64,000 nt of DNA from Tillandsia leiboldiana (Eukaryota; Streptophyta; Magnoliopsida; Poales; Bromeliaceae): assembly GCA_029204045.2 (NCBI GenBank), contig CM055074.1, forward strand, positions 15,985,164-16,049,163, given 5' to 3'. Positions within the stretch are counted from its first letter, which is position 1; every line of letters begins with the position of its first letter. Shown here one piece after another: positions 36,416 through 47,252 of this stretch. The translations under genes were made by a program, and so were the position numbers. The notes under the pieces are model-generated. The model ran no database searches and had not been told where the DNA came from. It saw only the letters and a program-made list of their open reading frames with translations.

Positions 36416-37115
36416 TTAGGTAAGGACGCTCAACGCTGCTTCTCCCGTTTGTCCCTTCCGGCTTAAGGCGTCGGCCACCAAATTTGCCTTCACGGGGAGG
36501 TAGTGGATGGACAAATCATAGTCTTTCAGTAGTTCCAGCCATCGCCTTTGCCGTAAGTTCAGTTCCTTCTGTGTGAACAGGTATTTGAGGCTCTGGTGAT
36601 CGGAAAACACGTTACAGTGCGCCCCGTAAAGATAATGCCTCCAGAGCTTCAGGGCAAACACGACTGCCGCGAGTTCCAAGTCGTGTGTAGGGTAGTTCTG
36701 CTCGTAATCCTTGAGCTGTCTTGATGCGTAAGCTATGACCTTCCCTTGTTGCATTAATACGCTTCCAAGATCGCTACGAGATGCGTCGCAATAGATCTCA
36801 TAGTCCTCTCCGGGCTTCGGCAATGTGAGTACTGGCGCCCGTGTGAGTCTGTCTTTAAGTTCCTCGAAGCTCTTCTGGCACTGGGCCGTCCAGACGAATT
36901 TATCTCCCTTCCGGGTTAGTCGATTCAAGGGAGTGGCTATCTTTGAGAAGCCTTCCACAAAACGTCTGTAGTACCCCGCTAGTCCTAGAAAGCTTCGGAT
37001 TTCTGTCACCGTTGTTGGCCGAACCCAGTCGGTCACGGATTCTATCTTCCTCAGGTCCACCGCTATCCCCGACGTTGGGACTATATGTCCCAGAAAGTCT
37101 ACCTCGCAAAGCCAA
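36416..37115 (-). pseudogene. Gypsy pol H: RT C-terminus and RNase H
   Basis: The minus strand shows the RT connection region (SFLGLAGYYRRFVEGFSKIA at about 36935-36995). RNase H follows with DASRSDLGSVLMQQGKVIAYASRQL (in two parts), THDLELAAVVFALKLWRHYL, SDHQSLKYLFTQKELNLRQRRW and VADALSRK. The key acidic residues of RNase H (D in CDAS, E in LELAAV, D in SDHQ) are all there. A frame change at about 37115-37150 separates it from the RT core. The domains look far less worn than the pol of A, B or C. Confidence 0.9.
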
Positions 37116-37147
37116 AACTCACACCTTTCGAGTTTGGCTCACAATTT

Positions 37148-37695
37148 TTAATCCCGAAGGGTCTGGAGGATCACCCGCAGGTGTTCCTCGTGCTCTCTAT
37201 CCGTGCGAGAGTAGATGAGGATATCGTCAATAAAGACCACCACAAATTGGTCCAGGAAAGGTTTAAAGATCCTGTTCATCATATTCATGAACATCGCTGG
37301 AGCGACCATAAGTCCAAACGGTATAACCGTAAACTCGTAATGACCATACCGAGTTCGAAAGACTGTTTTCGGTATGTCATCACAACGGACTCTAAACTGG
37401 CGATAGCCGGACTGCAGATCAATCTTTGAGGACGCCGTCGCTCTTGGTAGTTGGTCGAATAGGTCATCAATTCGAGGTGAGGGGTACTTGTTCTTTACTA
37501 TGACCTTATCTATTCCCCGATTGTCGATGCACAATCGTAGACTCCCATCCTTCTTCCGTACGAATAGAATGGGTGCGCCCCAAGACGGCACGCTCGGTTT
37601 CTCGCAATCGACTAGCACCTGATACTCAGTAAGCCAATCCCTTCCGAGTATCCCCTCGAATTCTCTTAGCGGTGACACCACTAAGTTCCAAATGT
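37148..37695 (-). pseudogene. Gypsy pol H: protease end fused to RT core
   Basis: The first part on the minus strand is the end of the aspartic protease (EGILGRDWLTEYQVLVDCEK). It runs in frame straight into the RT core (GAPILFVRKKDGSLRLCIDNR). The normal connecting segment of roughly 130 residues is absent, so there is an in-frame internal deletion. RT continues with DLQSGYRQFRV, FRTRYGHYEFTVIPFGL and the active-site FIDDILIYS at about 37205-37230, then EHEEHLRVILQTL. The N-terminus and gag are not seen to the right of about 37700. Confidence 0.87.
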
Positions 37696-37719
37696 CGGAT
37701 CGTTGGCGCTAACCATTCA

Positions 37720-38073
37720 TCCCAAAAGCTCGATAGATCTCGAGGCAGGATGAGTGGGTTAGCTGGACTGTTGGTGTACCCAGGTTTCCTCAGACGGTGG
37801 TACTTTTACATTTGGGACTGGCTTTTGCCAGCAGGTTGTATTTATTTTGGTGAGCTGGGAGAGACTGATGTATCATTTATAAAAATGTATTGTATTTTAT
37901 TTCCAGCTTCAGTCTGAGATGTATTAGATTTTAGTTCAGCTCTGTTTTTATTGCTCGTTTATTATTATCTGTTTTATCTGAGCAGGTTTGGCGCTTTGTG
38001 TACGCGGAAAATACCGTGTGCACGGCGGATCTGTAGACGGGCCCGGGTTCTGGTTTACACCCGGGGCGTGACA
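37720..38073 (+). repeat. LTR 3' end of element H-prime
   Basis: The last 350 bp of an LTR end in CCCGGGGCGTGACA at 38073. The family is the same as LTR 'I' at 63899, in the opposite orientation. The left limit is not sharp, because the junction with pol H lies somewhere between 37700 and 37750. It is directly followed by CTCAG of the C LTR, so H-prime is inserted in C. Confidence 0.72.
37998..38073 (+). other. U5 double-hairpin module, H-prime/I family
   Basis: The first stem is GTGTACGCGG (37998-38007) with CCGTGTGCAC (38014-38023), fully paired if G-U is allowed. The linker GGCGGATCTGTAGACG follows. The second stem is CCGGGT with ACCCGG, then GGGGCGTGACA. In the related copy at 63899 the second stem is CCGAGT with ACTCGG, a two-sided compensatory change. 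Confidence 0.7.
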
Positions 38074-41000
38074 CTCAGCGCGAAGTTTGGAGCAAGAAAC
38101 ACCTTTCCGGATGCCTTCGGCAATTTTTAGGAATGGAATTTGGCAAATCGGACACCGGATTTGGACTCAGCACGCGAAAACGATCAAAATGGACTATTTA
38201 CTTGCATTTTTCGGAATTTGGAACAGTAAAATTACTGTTCACGGCCGGAACAGTGATTCCGGCGACCGGCCGCCGCGGGCGGCGGCGGAGCAGGCGCGGG
38301 CAGGCGGCGGAGCTGGCGCGGGTAGGCGCGTGGTGCAGCGGGCAGGCGCGCGCGGCGCAGCGGGAAGAGGAGGACACGTGGCATCTTGTGGTTGGCTGGT
38401 CTTCGTACGCCGGGTGCACACAGCGCAGCGGAGCAGGTGACCGGGGCAGGTGACCGTACGGCGGGCAGGTGACCGAACGGCGTGGCGGGCGTTGACGAAG
38501 GGGCAGCCACGTGTCAGCTCAGGATTGGGCCACGTGGCGCGAACGCAGCGGCTGGCGCCGCTGTGCGCTGTTCGGTGTGCCACGTGGCGCTCAGGGATTG
38601 GTTCTTTTTGGTGTTTGCTGTTTTGGGACACGTGGCGCTCCAGGGACGTTCCGGGCTCGACAGTTTGGGGAGCATTTTGGGGTCCCTGTAGCAGCCCGAA
38701 TCATTCGGGCGCCCGAAAAATAGGACACAGATGTCATTATTGGAATTGTTGAGCTAGGCCTATATAAGGCCGAATTCAAGGTTGGTTTCGGGCTTCTTCT
38801 GTGCCTCATCTCTCCGAGAGCTGTATACAAGAGTTGTTCATCTTCCTGTGGAGCATTTCGTGGAGATGTTTGGGAATTTTTGGTGGCACGCACTTCGAGG
38901 TTTGTGGCTTTTCGGCGCAGTGCGACTTTCCTTCACCGGTGATCCCCTTCGTCGCGTTTCGGTGCGCAGGCTCCCTTGGCTTACTCAGACCATAGTTTTC
39001 GACGATTTTTCTGGCAGCGCGTTCACGAGAGGTACCTCTTCGATTCTCGTGTTGATCTTTTCGTCTCATTTCGAGTTCTTTCTACGTTTTACGAGGCATC
39101 TCTGAACCACTGTTTTGCTGGTGGATTTTTGGACAGCGGAGGATTATTGTATTTTTATCTCTACGCTCGTGCATAGGAATGAGGCGTTTAAAGACTCGAT
39201 TGATATGTACTCTTCGAGAGGAACGCACCCGTATTTTTATTGGATTTTTATGAGGTCATTTCGAGGGTGAGAATTAAGTTTCTTTGCTGCTCTGTTTTCA
39301 GCAGAACTGTGTTCTTGAGGGAATGACTTCCAACGTTGTCCGAATTGTTTCTTGGCCTACAGGTATCAGAACGGAGCGTTTAAACAGTCGATTTGGGGCT
39401 ACTCGTCGTGTGGATCGCAACCGCGATTTTTATGGAATTTTTGGAGGTCCATATACAGGTGAAAAGGCTCCTCTCTGCTGGTTGGTAAAAACAGCGTATG
39501 CTATTTTTGAGAGTTTTGGGTGTGATGTAATTGGTTCTTGGCTTCGATGTTGTTTGTTGGAACAGTGGTTTGTGCGACTGTTTACTGAGGGTGCGGTTTC
39601 GGCAGATTTTGGAAATTCGTGTGGCTGCGTACTTCACCGACTTCGGCTTTGCCTGCAGAATGCGTTTCTGGTGGGTGCTTTATTCCGAGAACCGGTGAAC
39701 GGTTCCCTAATGCCTTATGTTAGAATTGCATGCAGGTGAAGGGTAAAATACCTGGGATTGAACGGTAAGCTTAACAATGTCGACTTTATGGGAATTGCAA
39801 GATAATAGTTCATATTATGATAATGGTATTAATCCGATATTCATGTTGTTGATTAGTGGAAGCTTACCTAAGGCAAGGTTACCCTATATGATTAATTATC
39901 ATGCCATGTTAGCACATAACCTTTTATGAAGCTGGTTTATGCAATGGAATAGGATTATGTAGTTATGTGCAGGTTCTACTCTGAGGAGCGATTATGGATC
40001 GAGGATTATGGACAGGTATAGTTAGTGTTAATTTTGGTATGAGGTTTATTTTCCGTTATCCTTCTTTGAGGACAAATGCATGCTTGTTTGGACATATAGC
40101 TAGGCCATCTTTTACTGCTACAGTACATATTGGAACTTGACTTAGGAGAAACCATGCTATTCTTTTCTCCTTCTTGTTAGTCAGGCGGTCGGTGTTGCTC
40201 GGGTTCGAGCAGAGGTTTGGGATAGTGTAGCCGTGACCTTAGGGTCAGAGACAGGGTGTACTTGATGTTGGATTGTGGGTTATTGCGGCAACCGCGGACA
40301 GTAGGCGGTTGACCGGATCTTGATTATTCTACCCGATTGTGGGTTGTGGGTTATTGCGGTGACCGCGGACATTGGGCGGTTGACCGGATGTTTACTATTG
40401 CATCAGATTGGGTATCAGATTTCTCTAGTGGATGGAGTTTCCCACTTGTTGAGTACTATTGCATCTGATTGGGGATTGGGGTTTCTTTAGTGGACGGAAT
40501 TTCCCACTTTGATCACAGTCTTGATCCAGTCCTGCTATATTGAGATATGTGCTACAGAGATACTTGTGATACTGATGACAGAGATACTTTACTCGTGTGG
40601 GTCGCTCCCCTCGAGTGCCACTCCGGAGGTAGGCTTTTTGGACCCAGCCTTGTGTGCCGGTCCGATACTTATTTGGGATGCGAGCCGTGTGGGCCGATCC
40701 CGCGGTTTCGAGCCTTGTATGCAGATTTTGCTGAGCAGGCAATACTAGTTTTACTGGTGGCACCAGATTGGGTCTATTACAGGCATTTATTGATTGTTAC
40801 ACTCACGTCAGGGGGACTGAGTGGAGTCTAGTGGCTGGGTGTAGACCAGTGCTAGTGTTGATGGGAATCGTTTGGGGTTTGACGGTGGTCCCGTGGTCGT
40901 TGTGAGTTCTTTGACCATTATGTGAGAGGTTGAGCATCTTGAGTCTATCCGTTCTAAGAGAGAGGGCATGGATTTTGACTATTGCCTGCATGAGCCACTA

Positions 41001-41861
41001 CTCGATAGCGAGTTAGTCCGTTTGGACGCCCTACATAATTCCTGCCCGTCAGCGGGAGGTGGTTGTAGGTGGGCGCAGGTTTGACTGGACCCGATGTGGC
41101 AGTCAGCTCGATTGGGTCGATTGAGCACCACGTGTGCGAGTGTTGCTTATCCTTATCAGAGTTTCCCCATTTGAGCTTTTAGATAGAGGCATGGTAGCTG
41201 TAGAGTGTCTCCAGCTTCTTCTTTCAGTTTTATTGCATTTGTCATCTACTACCTCTTGTGGACTTGGTGGGCAAATCGTCGGGCCTGGTGGCGACACCCA
41301 CTGAGAACTCCTTTTTGATGTAGTTCTTACACCCGTTGGGGGTTTTCCCCCCTTTTTGTCCCTTCTCTCCTTTGTTTTGCAGAGTCTTGCGGGTGTTGCT
41401 GATTCTGCGGTTGCTGTCCGAGGCGAGGGAGTCGCGAGCTAGATCCCTACCTATCTTTGGAGAGTAGCGGTACCCCTTTCAGAGGAGATCTTCAGTACAG
41501 TCGGTAGATTAGTGTTTTTATTTTCTCTTTGAGAGACTGTTGTATTGTGAGGATCTGACTTGTACTGAGAGTCTGTACACTAATGTATCATTTATTTATT
41601 CGGGATTACCTCCCTGTTGAGTCCAGAGTTTTGTATTTGAGGTTATTGTATGATTATCTTTTTGGGAGATGGACTTTGTACCTTTATTTCCAGTTGTACA
41701 GATCATTGGTTTTAATTTTTTAGCAGTTATATCTTTTAGCTCTGATATCTGTTTAGCTCTAACACTTTTCTTCAGGTAGGACGCTTCGCCTATGCGGGTT
41801 TGGCATAGGTGGCGGATTTGTTGGCGAGCCCGGGTCGCAGTTTCGACCCCGGGGCGTGACA
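38074..41861 (+). repeat. 5' LTR of element C, 5'-truncated
   Basis: It matches 58403-62169 of the 3' LTR throughout. Five CACGTG boxes precede a TATA box at 38761-38768, and two 72-bp units lie at 40270-40390. The end is GGGGCGTGACA at 41861. Open runs in it recur in the 3' LTR with the same frames and have no family resemblance. Confidence 0.9.
38375..38769 (+). promoter_or_regulatory. Predicted LTR promoter of C with five G-boxes
   Basis: CACGTG occurs at 38375, 38508, 38531, 38581 and 38629; four of these are followed by GGC, giving the ABRE core ACGTGGC. The TATA box TATATAAGG is at 38761-38769, so the boxes lie about 130-390 bp upstream. The 3' LTR keeps all five (58680, 58813, 58836, 58886, 58934) and the TATA box at 59066. 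Plant bZIP factors of the ABF/AREB type bind this core in stress-responsive promoters. Confidence 0.65.
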
Positions 41862-41869
41862 GATTAGAG

Positions 41870-41882
41870 TGGTATCAGAGCC
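41870..41882 (+). other. tRNA-iMet primer binding site of element C
   Basis: TGGTATCAGAGCC lies eight bases after the 5' LTR end. Confidence 0.93.
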
Positions 41883-42610
41883 TAGGTTGTAGGTCATGGT
41901 GGACTTAGAAACCCTAGGCTTGTGGTTGGACCCTAGGATGACTTCGTGAGAGTCGTGATTTGTAGCGAGAGTCCTGATTGAGTTTTACACCTCTCCCAAG
42001 GGACGGGATGTGTGATTGGCATGTTTATTCTCCTAAGTAGTTATGCTGGCTGCAGACAACATAACGCTGTGGAATGGGTGACATGCTCTAGACTTTCGCT
42101 AGATTGGGTCGAGCGTTGTTGGGTGCTAATTTGTGGTTTCATCGTGGCGAGCAGTGTCTCCCCGACGCTGGGTTTGGGACCCGTGTGCATCCTTTCTTAG
42201 CAGTTGAGCTTGAGCGGTTGGTTTTGGACCGGATACCCAGATTGAGGTCAGAGAGCTCCGGACCCAGATGACAGGATTGTTAGAGGCATATCAGTGATTG
42301 AGTGAGCAGCTAGCTGTGGTGACACAGTGGTCGGAGCAATGGGCAGCCCGACAGTGCTTTCCTTCTGAGACCACCAGGTTGCAGTACCCTCAGTGACAGG
42401 GATTTCTGTGGCACCAATGGAGTGAGTAGCCCCCTCCGTGCCAATGTTTAGTGCCAAGGCACTGAGGCAGGGTGGATAGTTGACCGCAGAGGAGCTGTGG
42501 GGGTGAGCCAGATTTGGCAGATGAACCACCCTGACTCGTAAGATTGAGTTTGGAGCCTTTGGAGGCAGAGCCGTGGTTGGTGGTGATGGAGTGATCAATT
42601 GAGAGCCTCC
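41883..42610 (+). other. C interior left of the CACTA element
   Basis: Leader and former gag region, closely related to 27079-27827 of element A. No open frame or domain is recognisable. The last three bases, TCC (42608-42610), are one copy of the CACTA target duplication. Confidence 0.8.
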
Positions 42611-42895
42611 CACTACAACAAAACTGGCTTTTAGCGGCAATTATTTTTTACTTTCCCGGCGATTATAATTGCCGCTAAATAGTTTAACGACAATTATAAT
42701 AATCGCCGCTATTGGCAGAGTCGCTAAAAGTTATAGCGGCATTTGTTTCGGCGGTTGGTAAAAGCCTAAACAAATGCCGCTAAATAATATATAATAGTAA
42801 CTATTATAAATGCCGCTATAATTATCTATAATTGCCACTAAAAACATATTAAATAACTAGTAAATAGGATCTATAGCGGCAATTATTTTGAGACT
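42611..42895. repeat. Left terminal and subterminal repeats of CACTA
   Basis: After the terminal CACTACAAC there are about ten units built on AGCGGCA or its complement TGCCGCT, within 280 bp and in both orientations. In CACTA elements such subterminal repeats are where the transposon proteins bind. Confidence 0.88.
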
Positions 42896-43324
42896 TTAAA
42901 TTGACATTTAAAAATAAATTACTCATGCAAACAATTTTAAATTTGATTACATTCAACAATTGTCAAACAAAAGAAGCCAAATTATTTAGCCAAATAAGAA
43001 TTTGCACAGTAAAAATATAATTGTCAATTAAAAATTACATTCAAAGCTTTCAATCTAAAAAAAAAATAAAACCTAAAATGAAATAAATCAAAAGCATTTC
43101 AAGCTTCTGATTCATGCAAGCTTCAGCAAGTTGGTTTTTCACACTAGGGGGTGCTACTCGTTTTGTCGAAGCCTTTCGTGTTTTGGGTGTTAAGGATACG
43201 TTATCTGCAAATAAATAACAAGGCCGATATAAACTGTTTATTAGATGCTTTCAAGCAAAAGACAATTTATGCATAAGAGATTACTTGAAGAACATCTTGA
43301 AGTTAAACAAAAGATGAGTTCTTT

Positions 43325-43329
<5 letters not shown>

Positions 43330-43374
<45 letters not shown>
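43330..43374. repeat. AT dinucleotide microsatellite
   Basis: About 20 TA units in a row inside the CACTA element. Length variation is likely. Confidence 0.95.
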
Positions 43375-43375
<1 letters not shown>

Positions 43376-43554
43376 CTCTGGCTTAAAATTGGCAGTAAAT
43401 TACATGCAAAATGTCAAATTATCATCTCTGAGCTATGTTCTACACAAAGGTATAAAGATTCTAAGCTCCTTATACAACAGGCTTAAAATCCGGGGAGAGA
43501 TATATAAGAAAATGCAGAACGAAGGAAAGGAGAAGGCTGGGACACTACATACCA

Positions 43555-43648
43555 GAGCAGGAACATATCTTTGAATAAAAGCAAGAATGGCCGCATGCCC
43601 CACAGCAGTAACCTGGACATTAGAGGCGTCAAGTAATTTAATAGCCAT
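43555..43648 (-). other. Exon-like fragment, unidentified, in CACTA
   Basis: The minus strand has an open stretch beginning MAIKLLDASNVQV and including HAAILAFIQRYV, preceded by an acceptor-like GTGTGCAG and followed by a donor-like GTATGT. It reads like a helical-repeat protein segment. I do not recognise the gene. Two other small pieces at 44071-44150 (NPVGAVFEFHAQLQ, with GTAAGT after it) and 45024-45098 (VVAAMCSKVPFLSNAI, with a CAG acceptor before it) have the same look. Confidence 0.4.
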
Positions 43649-44590
43649 CGTTTAGCACTGCACACCTATTTGAATAGTTACGTAGTGAGATTTGCAAATA
43701 AAAGTTTAGTGGCTTTGTCACGTGAATACATACCTAGAAGAGCTGTTTCTAAAAAGAATAACTCACCTGTGTATTAATGGTGATGAAATAGTAAATGGAG
43801 GAACTGGTAATGTAAGTTGCATGAAAGAATTTACGTCTAATCTTATGTTGGAGAAATTTGTAACGTAAGTTGAATGAAAGAATTTTCATCTATAGCATTT
43901 TAATAACAGATCGTGAAAGGCAATTTCCAGATTTTGGAAAACAACTAGAAAAAGATATTAACACACAACTAAAGTTTTTCTTTTCTGCCACGTTAATTTT
44001 TTGATAAGACCACAATCAAAGACAATCTTCTTTCCTCTTTCTGTTTGTTTTTTTCCTCATAATTGAAGAAAAAAAGATACTTACATTGTCAAGCAACTCC
44101 AGAATTTGCAGCTGAGCATGAAATTCGAAAACAGCACCAACTGGATTTGCTGCATGAAGATAACCAATTTCTCAACAATATATTCACGTAAATAGAAAGA
44201 GAAGAAAAATGAAAGCATGCGAGTCACGTAAATAGAAAACCACAATAGCATTATATGACATGATGAAACTGATGCACTTAATAGAAGATTTGAGAGGTCG
44301 CAGGGGTCTAATTTTGGAACAATAAGAAATTTTGGAAAAAATCAACTGACCTGCGACCTCAAAAGAACTCTAACCAGGCTGATTACCTGCGACCTGCGAC
44401 CTGCGACCTCAAAATATTTAAGTATTGTATACACACCAAAATTTAACACAACCTGGATGTAACTCCAACATGCAAAAAAGAAAAAGAATGATCAAGTTAA
44501 AGACACAACAAAACAAGCAGTGCTAAAGTCAAGTCAAGCTATATTGAGGCCAACAGTGGCAAAAATATGGGGATTGCCATCAAGACATAC

Positions 44591-44680
44591 CAGATGATGT
44601 ATGGGAACTGCTGTTAGTGTTCCAAACCGGCCATTAATACGTCCAACAATCTCATGCACCTGACTGGTAAGCTTTTGATA
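44591..44680 (-). pseudogene. TPS: Captured trehalose-6-phosphate synthase exon
   Basis: The minus strand reads YQKLTSQ, then VHEIVGRINGRFGTL and TAVPIHHL, with a GTATGT splice donor directly after the last residue. This is the highly conserved segment of the class I plant trehalose-6-phosphate synthase catalytic domain, the GT20 glycosyltransferase that joins UDP-glucose and glucose-6-phosphate. About 190 bp upstream on the same strand (44872-44895) is TRTDVPVY, matching the residues that come just before in the protein (TRTDVPEY) with one change. The two lie in the right order with intron-like DNA between. The remaining TPS exons are not recognisable here, so this is a captured fragment and not a working gene. 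Confidence 0.8.
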
Positions 44681-45439
44681 TGTTTACCAAAGTAGAGAAA
44701 AATGAGAAACAAATGTAGATTTCTTTGACATTCTACTTTTTTGATAAAGTAAACAAAAGGAAAAGTTTAGTTAATACTTCACAGCGATAGACATATTTTG
44801 TAAAAAAAAACAGTTAATTTGACAGCCTTAACTAAGGAAGACTACTGAGCATAACAATAGAACGAGGAAGCATACACGGGTACATCAGTTCTTGTACCAG
44901 CCTTGCTTGACCCAAGAATGAAATTTAAACTCCTAAACTCAACCCTCATTTTTAACATTTAATGGATTAACTCTTCAGTAGTAATACCATGTTACCAAAA
45001 GATCTCGATCTCCTAGATTAACAGGGAACACCCAAAGCAGCTTTCATGATAGCATTGCTGAGAAATGGTACCTTCGAGCACATGGCAGCTACTACCTGAA
45101 TTATAAGTATATGAAAATAATATGGTCAGAAACTTGATAATCGCTTTTCCGAATCATTTCATTCTTTTCTGATGAATTCTTAACTGAAAAATGACTTAAG
45201 TAAAAAGTTTGATGAGTCAAATGTTGGCATGCAGAAGCATATTCTCAGTCCGCTGAGGTTTATAGAAGAATTGTGAAGGAAAACTTTTTATATGGAACCT
45301 AAACAAAGGGCAAAATACAGTTAACAAGAAGCATTAATCATTAAAGATGGATTCACTAGCAGTCCTGTTTAAAATTCTCCAGTCCATCTAGGTAGTTAAT
45401 GAAAATCTAACAAACTTATCTGTAAATGGTGTACAAAAA

Positions 45440-45817
45440 ACTTACAGGTGGAGGAGTTGCTTCCAATGAAGGAAAGTGACATTTTGGAATGATAAGGGAA
45501 TGCCTGCAGAGAAAAATAATTGATTGAGAAGATCAGTCAAGAAAAAAAAAAACTTTTCAAAAAGATCGGATATAGAAGACAGCAAAGCTTGACAAAGTTT
45601 GAGATCTACATTACAAGCAGAATGAATATGAAGTTCATTGCTGAGAACAATGAAAACTTCCAAATGCTTCTTTTAGAAATGTCAATCATTCTTGAAAAGA
45701 AATTATCAGCATACAGAAAATTGAAAGTACAAATTATAAACAAAATCCGTCTTACCCGTGACTCAATGGATTGGAATCCAAAATGCATAGGCATACATCA
45801 TCTTCATAAACCTGTAA
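45440..45817 (-). other. Two exon-like fragments, unidentified, in CACTA
   Basis: At 45440-45498 the minus strand reads HSLIIPKCHFPSLEATPPP between a TGCAG acceptor and a GTAAGT donor. At 45765-45817 it reads VYEDDVCLCILDSNPLSHG between a TACAG acceptor and GTAAG. Correct splice borders on both sides and codon-like sequence suggest pieces of host genes. I cannot name them. Confidence 0.4.
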
Positions 45818-46239
45818 AGGAAACAATATTAAGCAGTTGATACCAAGGGAACTAACAACAGGTGCAATAATGTTATCAGCTTATGATTGTAACTAATTAA
45901 TCAAGTTATTGTATCCAGAGTATACAATTTCGCAAATCACAACCGAAGCAATTCTAACACCGAATTACTGAAAACAAAATTGAGAAGAAAAGATTGAAAC
46001 AAACTAAGTGAGCAACACATGCTTCAGAAGGATATCAGAACTGCTACATCTGCACGAATCTGCATTCCAAAGGCAGAATGCAATACCAGTAAAATCCAAA
46101 GGTTCATAAGGTTTCTAAAACTACTACAATAATTAAGGAATGAATAAAATATAAAAGGACTCTCACAGGAACTTCAACATTCCTGCAAGCACGAGGAGGT
46201 AAATCATTTTTACAACATACAAAAAAAAAAACCTAACTG

Positions 46240-46340
46240 AAGCATTGGAGAAACCTCCACAACCATTAATTTCAGCAAAGAACCAGCCTTGCTTGACCCA
46301 CTTCCCAACATCCTAGGAGAACCTGCAGAAACAAAGTAGT
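46240..46340 (-). other. Exon-like fragment sharing a segment with 44890-44910
   Basis: The 19 bases ACCAGCCTTGCTTGACCCA occur both here (46284-46302) and near the TPS piece (44896-44914). The minus strand reads LGSGSSKAGSLLKLMV. The shared segment suggests a local duplication or template switch when the fragments were picked up. Confidence 0.4.
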
Positions 46341-47252
46341 AGCAAACAAGAGGCTCAGAGTTGGCCTAAACCCCCTCGATTAGTGATGCAAATCCCAATC
46401 CCCTATTCCCTTCAAAATTTTATACAATCTCTTGCCACTTATTGGGTCATGTATTAAACTACTCAAAAAAGATCAATCCAAAGTGGTCGTAGGATGGTTT
46501 AAACAAAGTAAATAAATAACATTTTCTTTAGAAAGTAACATACTAAAGAGCTCATATTTTACTTTAATTTTATTTCTTCAGATTACCAACATGTCCTTCA
46601 TCATACCTTAACAACCAATAAGCACAGAAAACATGCGACAATCGCTCAGACTTTGGCATACAGATCAAGAGCTTCTATGAACAGTAGCCTATGGGCATTT
46701 CTTTTACATTACAACCAAATCATATACACAAACTGCAATAGCATTGTCATAGCTTAAATTATATGACAACAACACACACTACTGATTAAGTTCTTTTGAA
46801 ACAAACCATCACCAGACATTTGAAACAAATAACGAGAGAATGAATGAACAACAATGGAACAAGGAGAGTACAAACGAACAAAAATTAACAGATAAAACTT
46901 CACGCATGGAAGAAATAAAAAACAATACCTCACACATGGAAGAAATAAAATTGTTATAGTTTATAAAATTATTTCAAAGGCAAACGTTAAGCAGGTTCTT
47001 GACAAAAATAACATATTAACACAGTTTAGTTTAGAACAAATTGAGTTGGAAACTAAGTTACTAATCAATAACATGTTAAGCAGAAAGTCATGTGCCAATT
47101 ATCAATGCCGTAAACTAATAGAAAAAAATTATCAGAAGTAGCATAAATGAAGAAAAGAGATATTACTAGTCACATAGAAGTCACTGAATGATATTAATAG
47201 TGTTGTGAAGTACAAATATTTAACTAATAATGACATCTAATTTAGCTAAAGG

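Noticed and set aside
38087..38752. Ala/Arg/Gly-rich open frames in both C LTRs
   Set aside because: They sit in the CpG-rich U3 upstream of the TATA box and are repeated in both LTRs. G+C-rich sequence stays open by chance.
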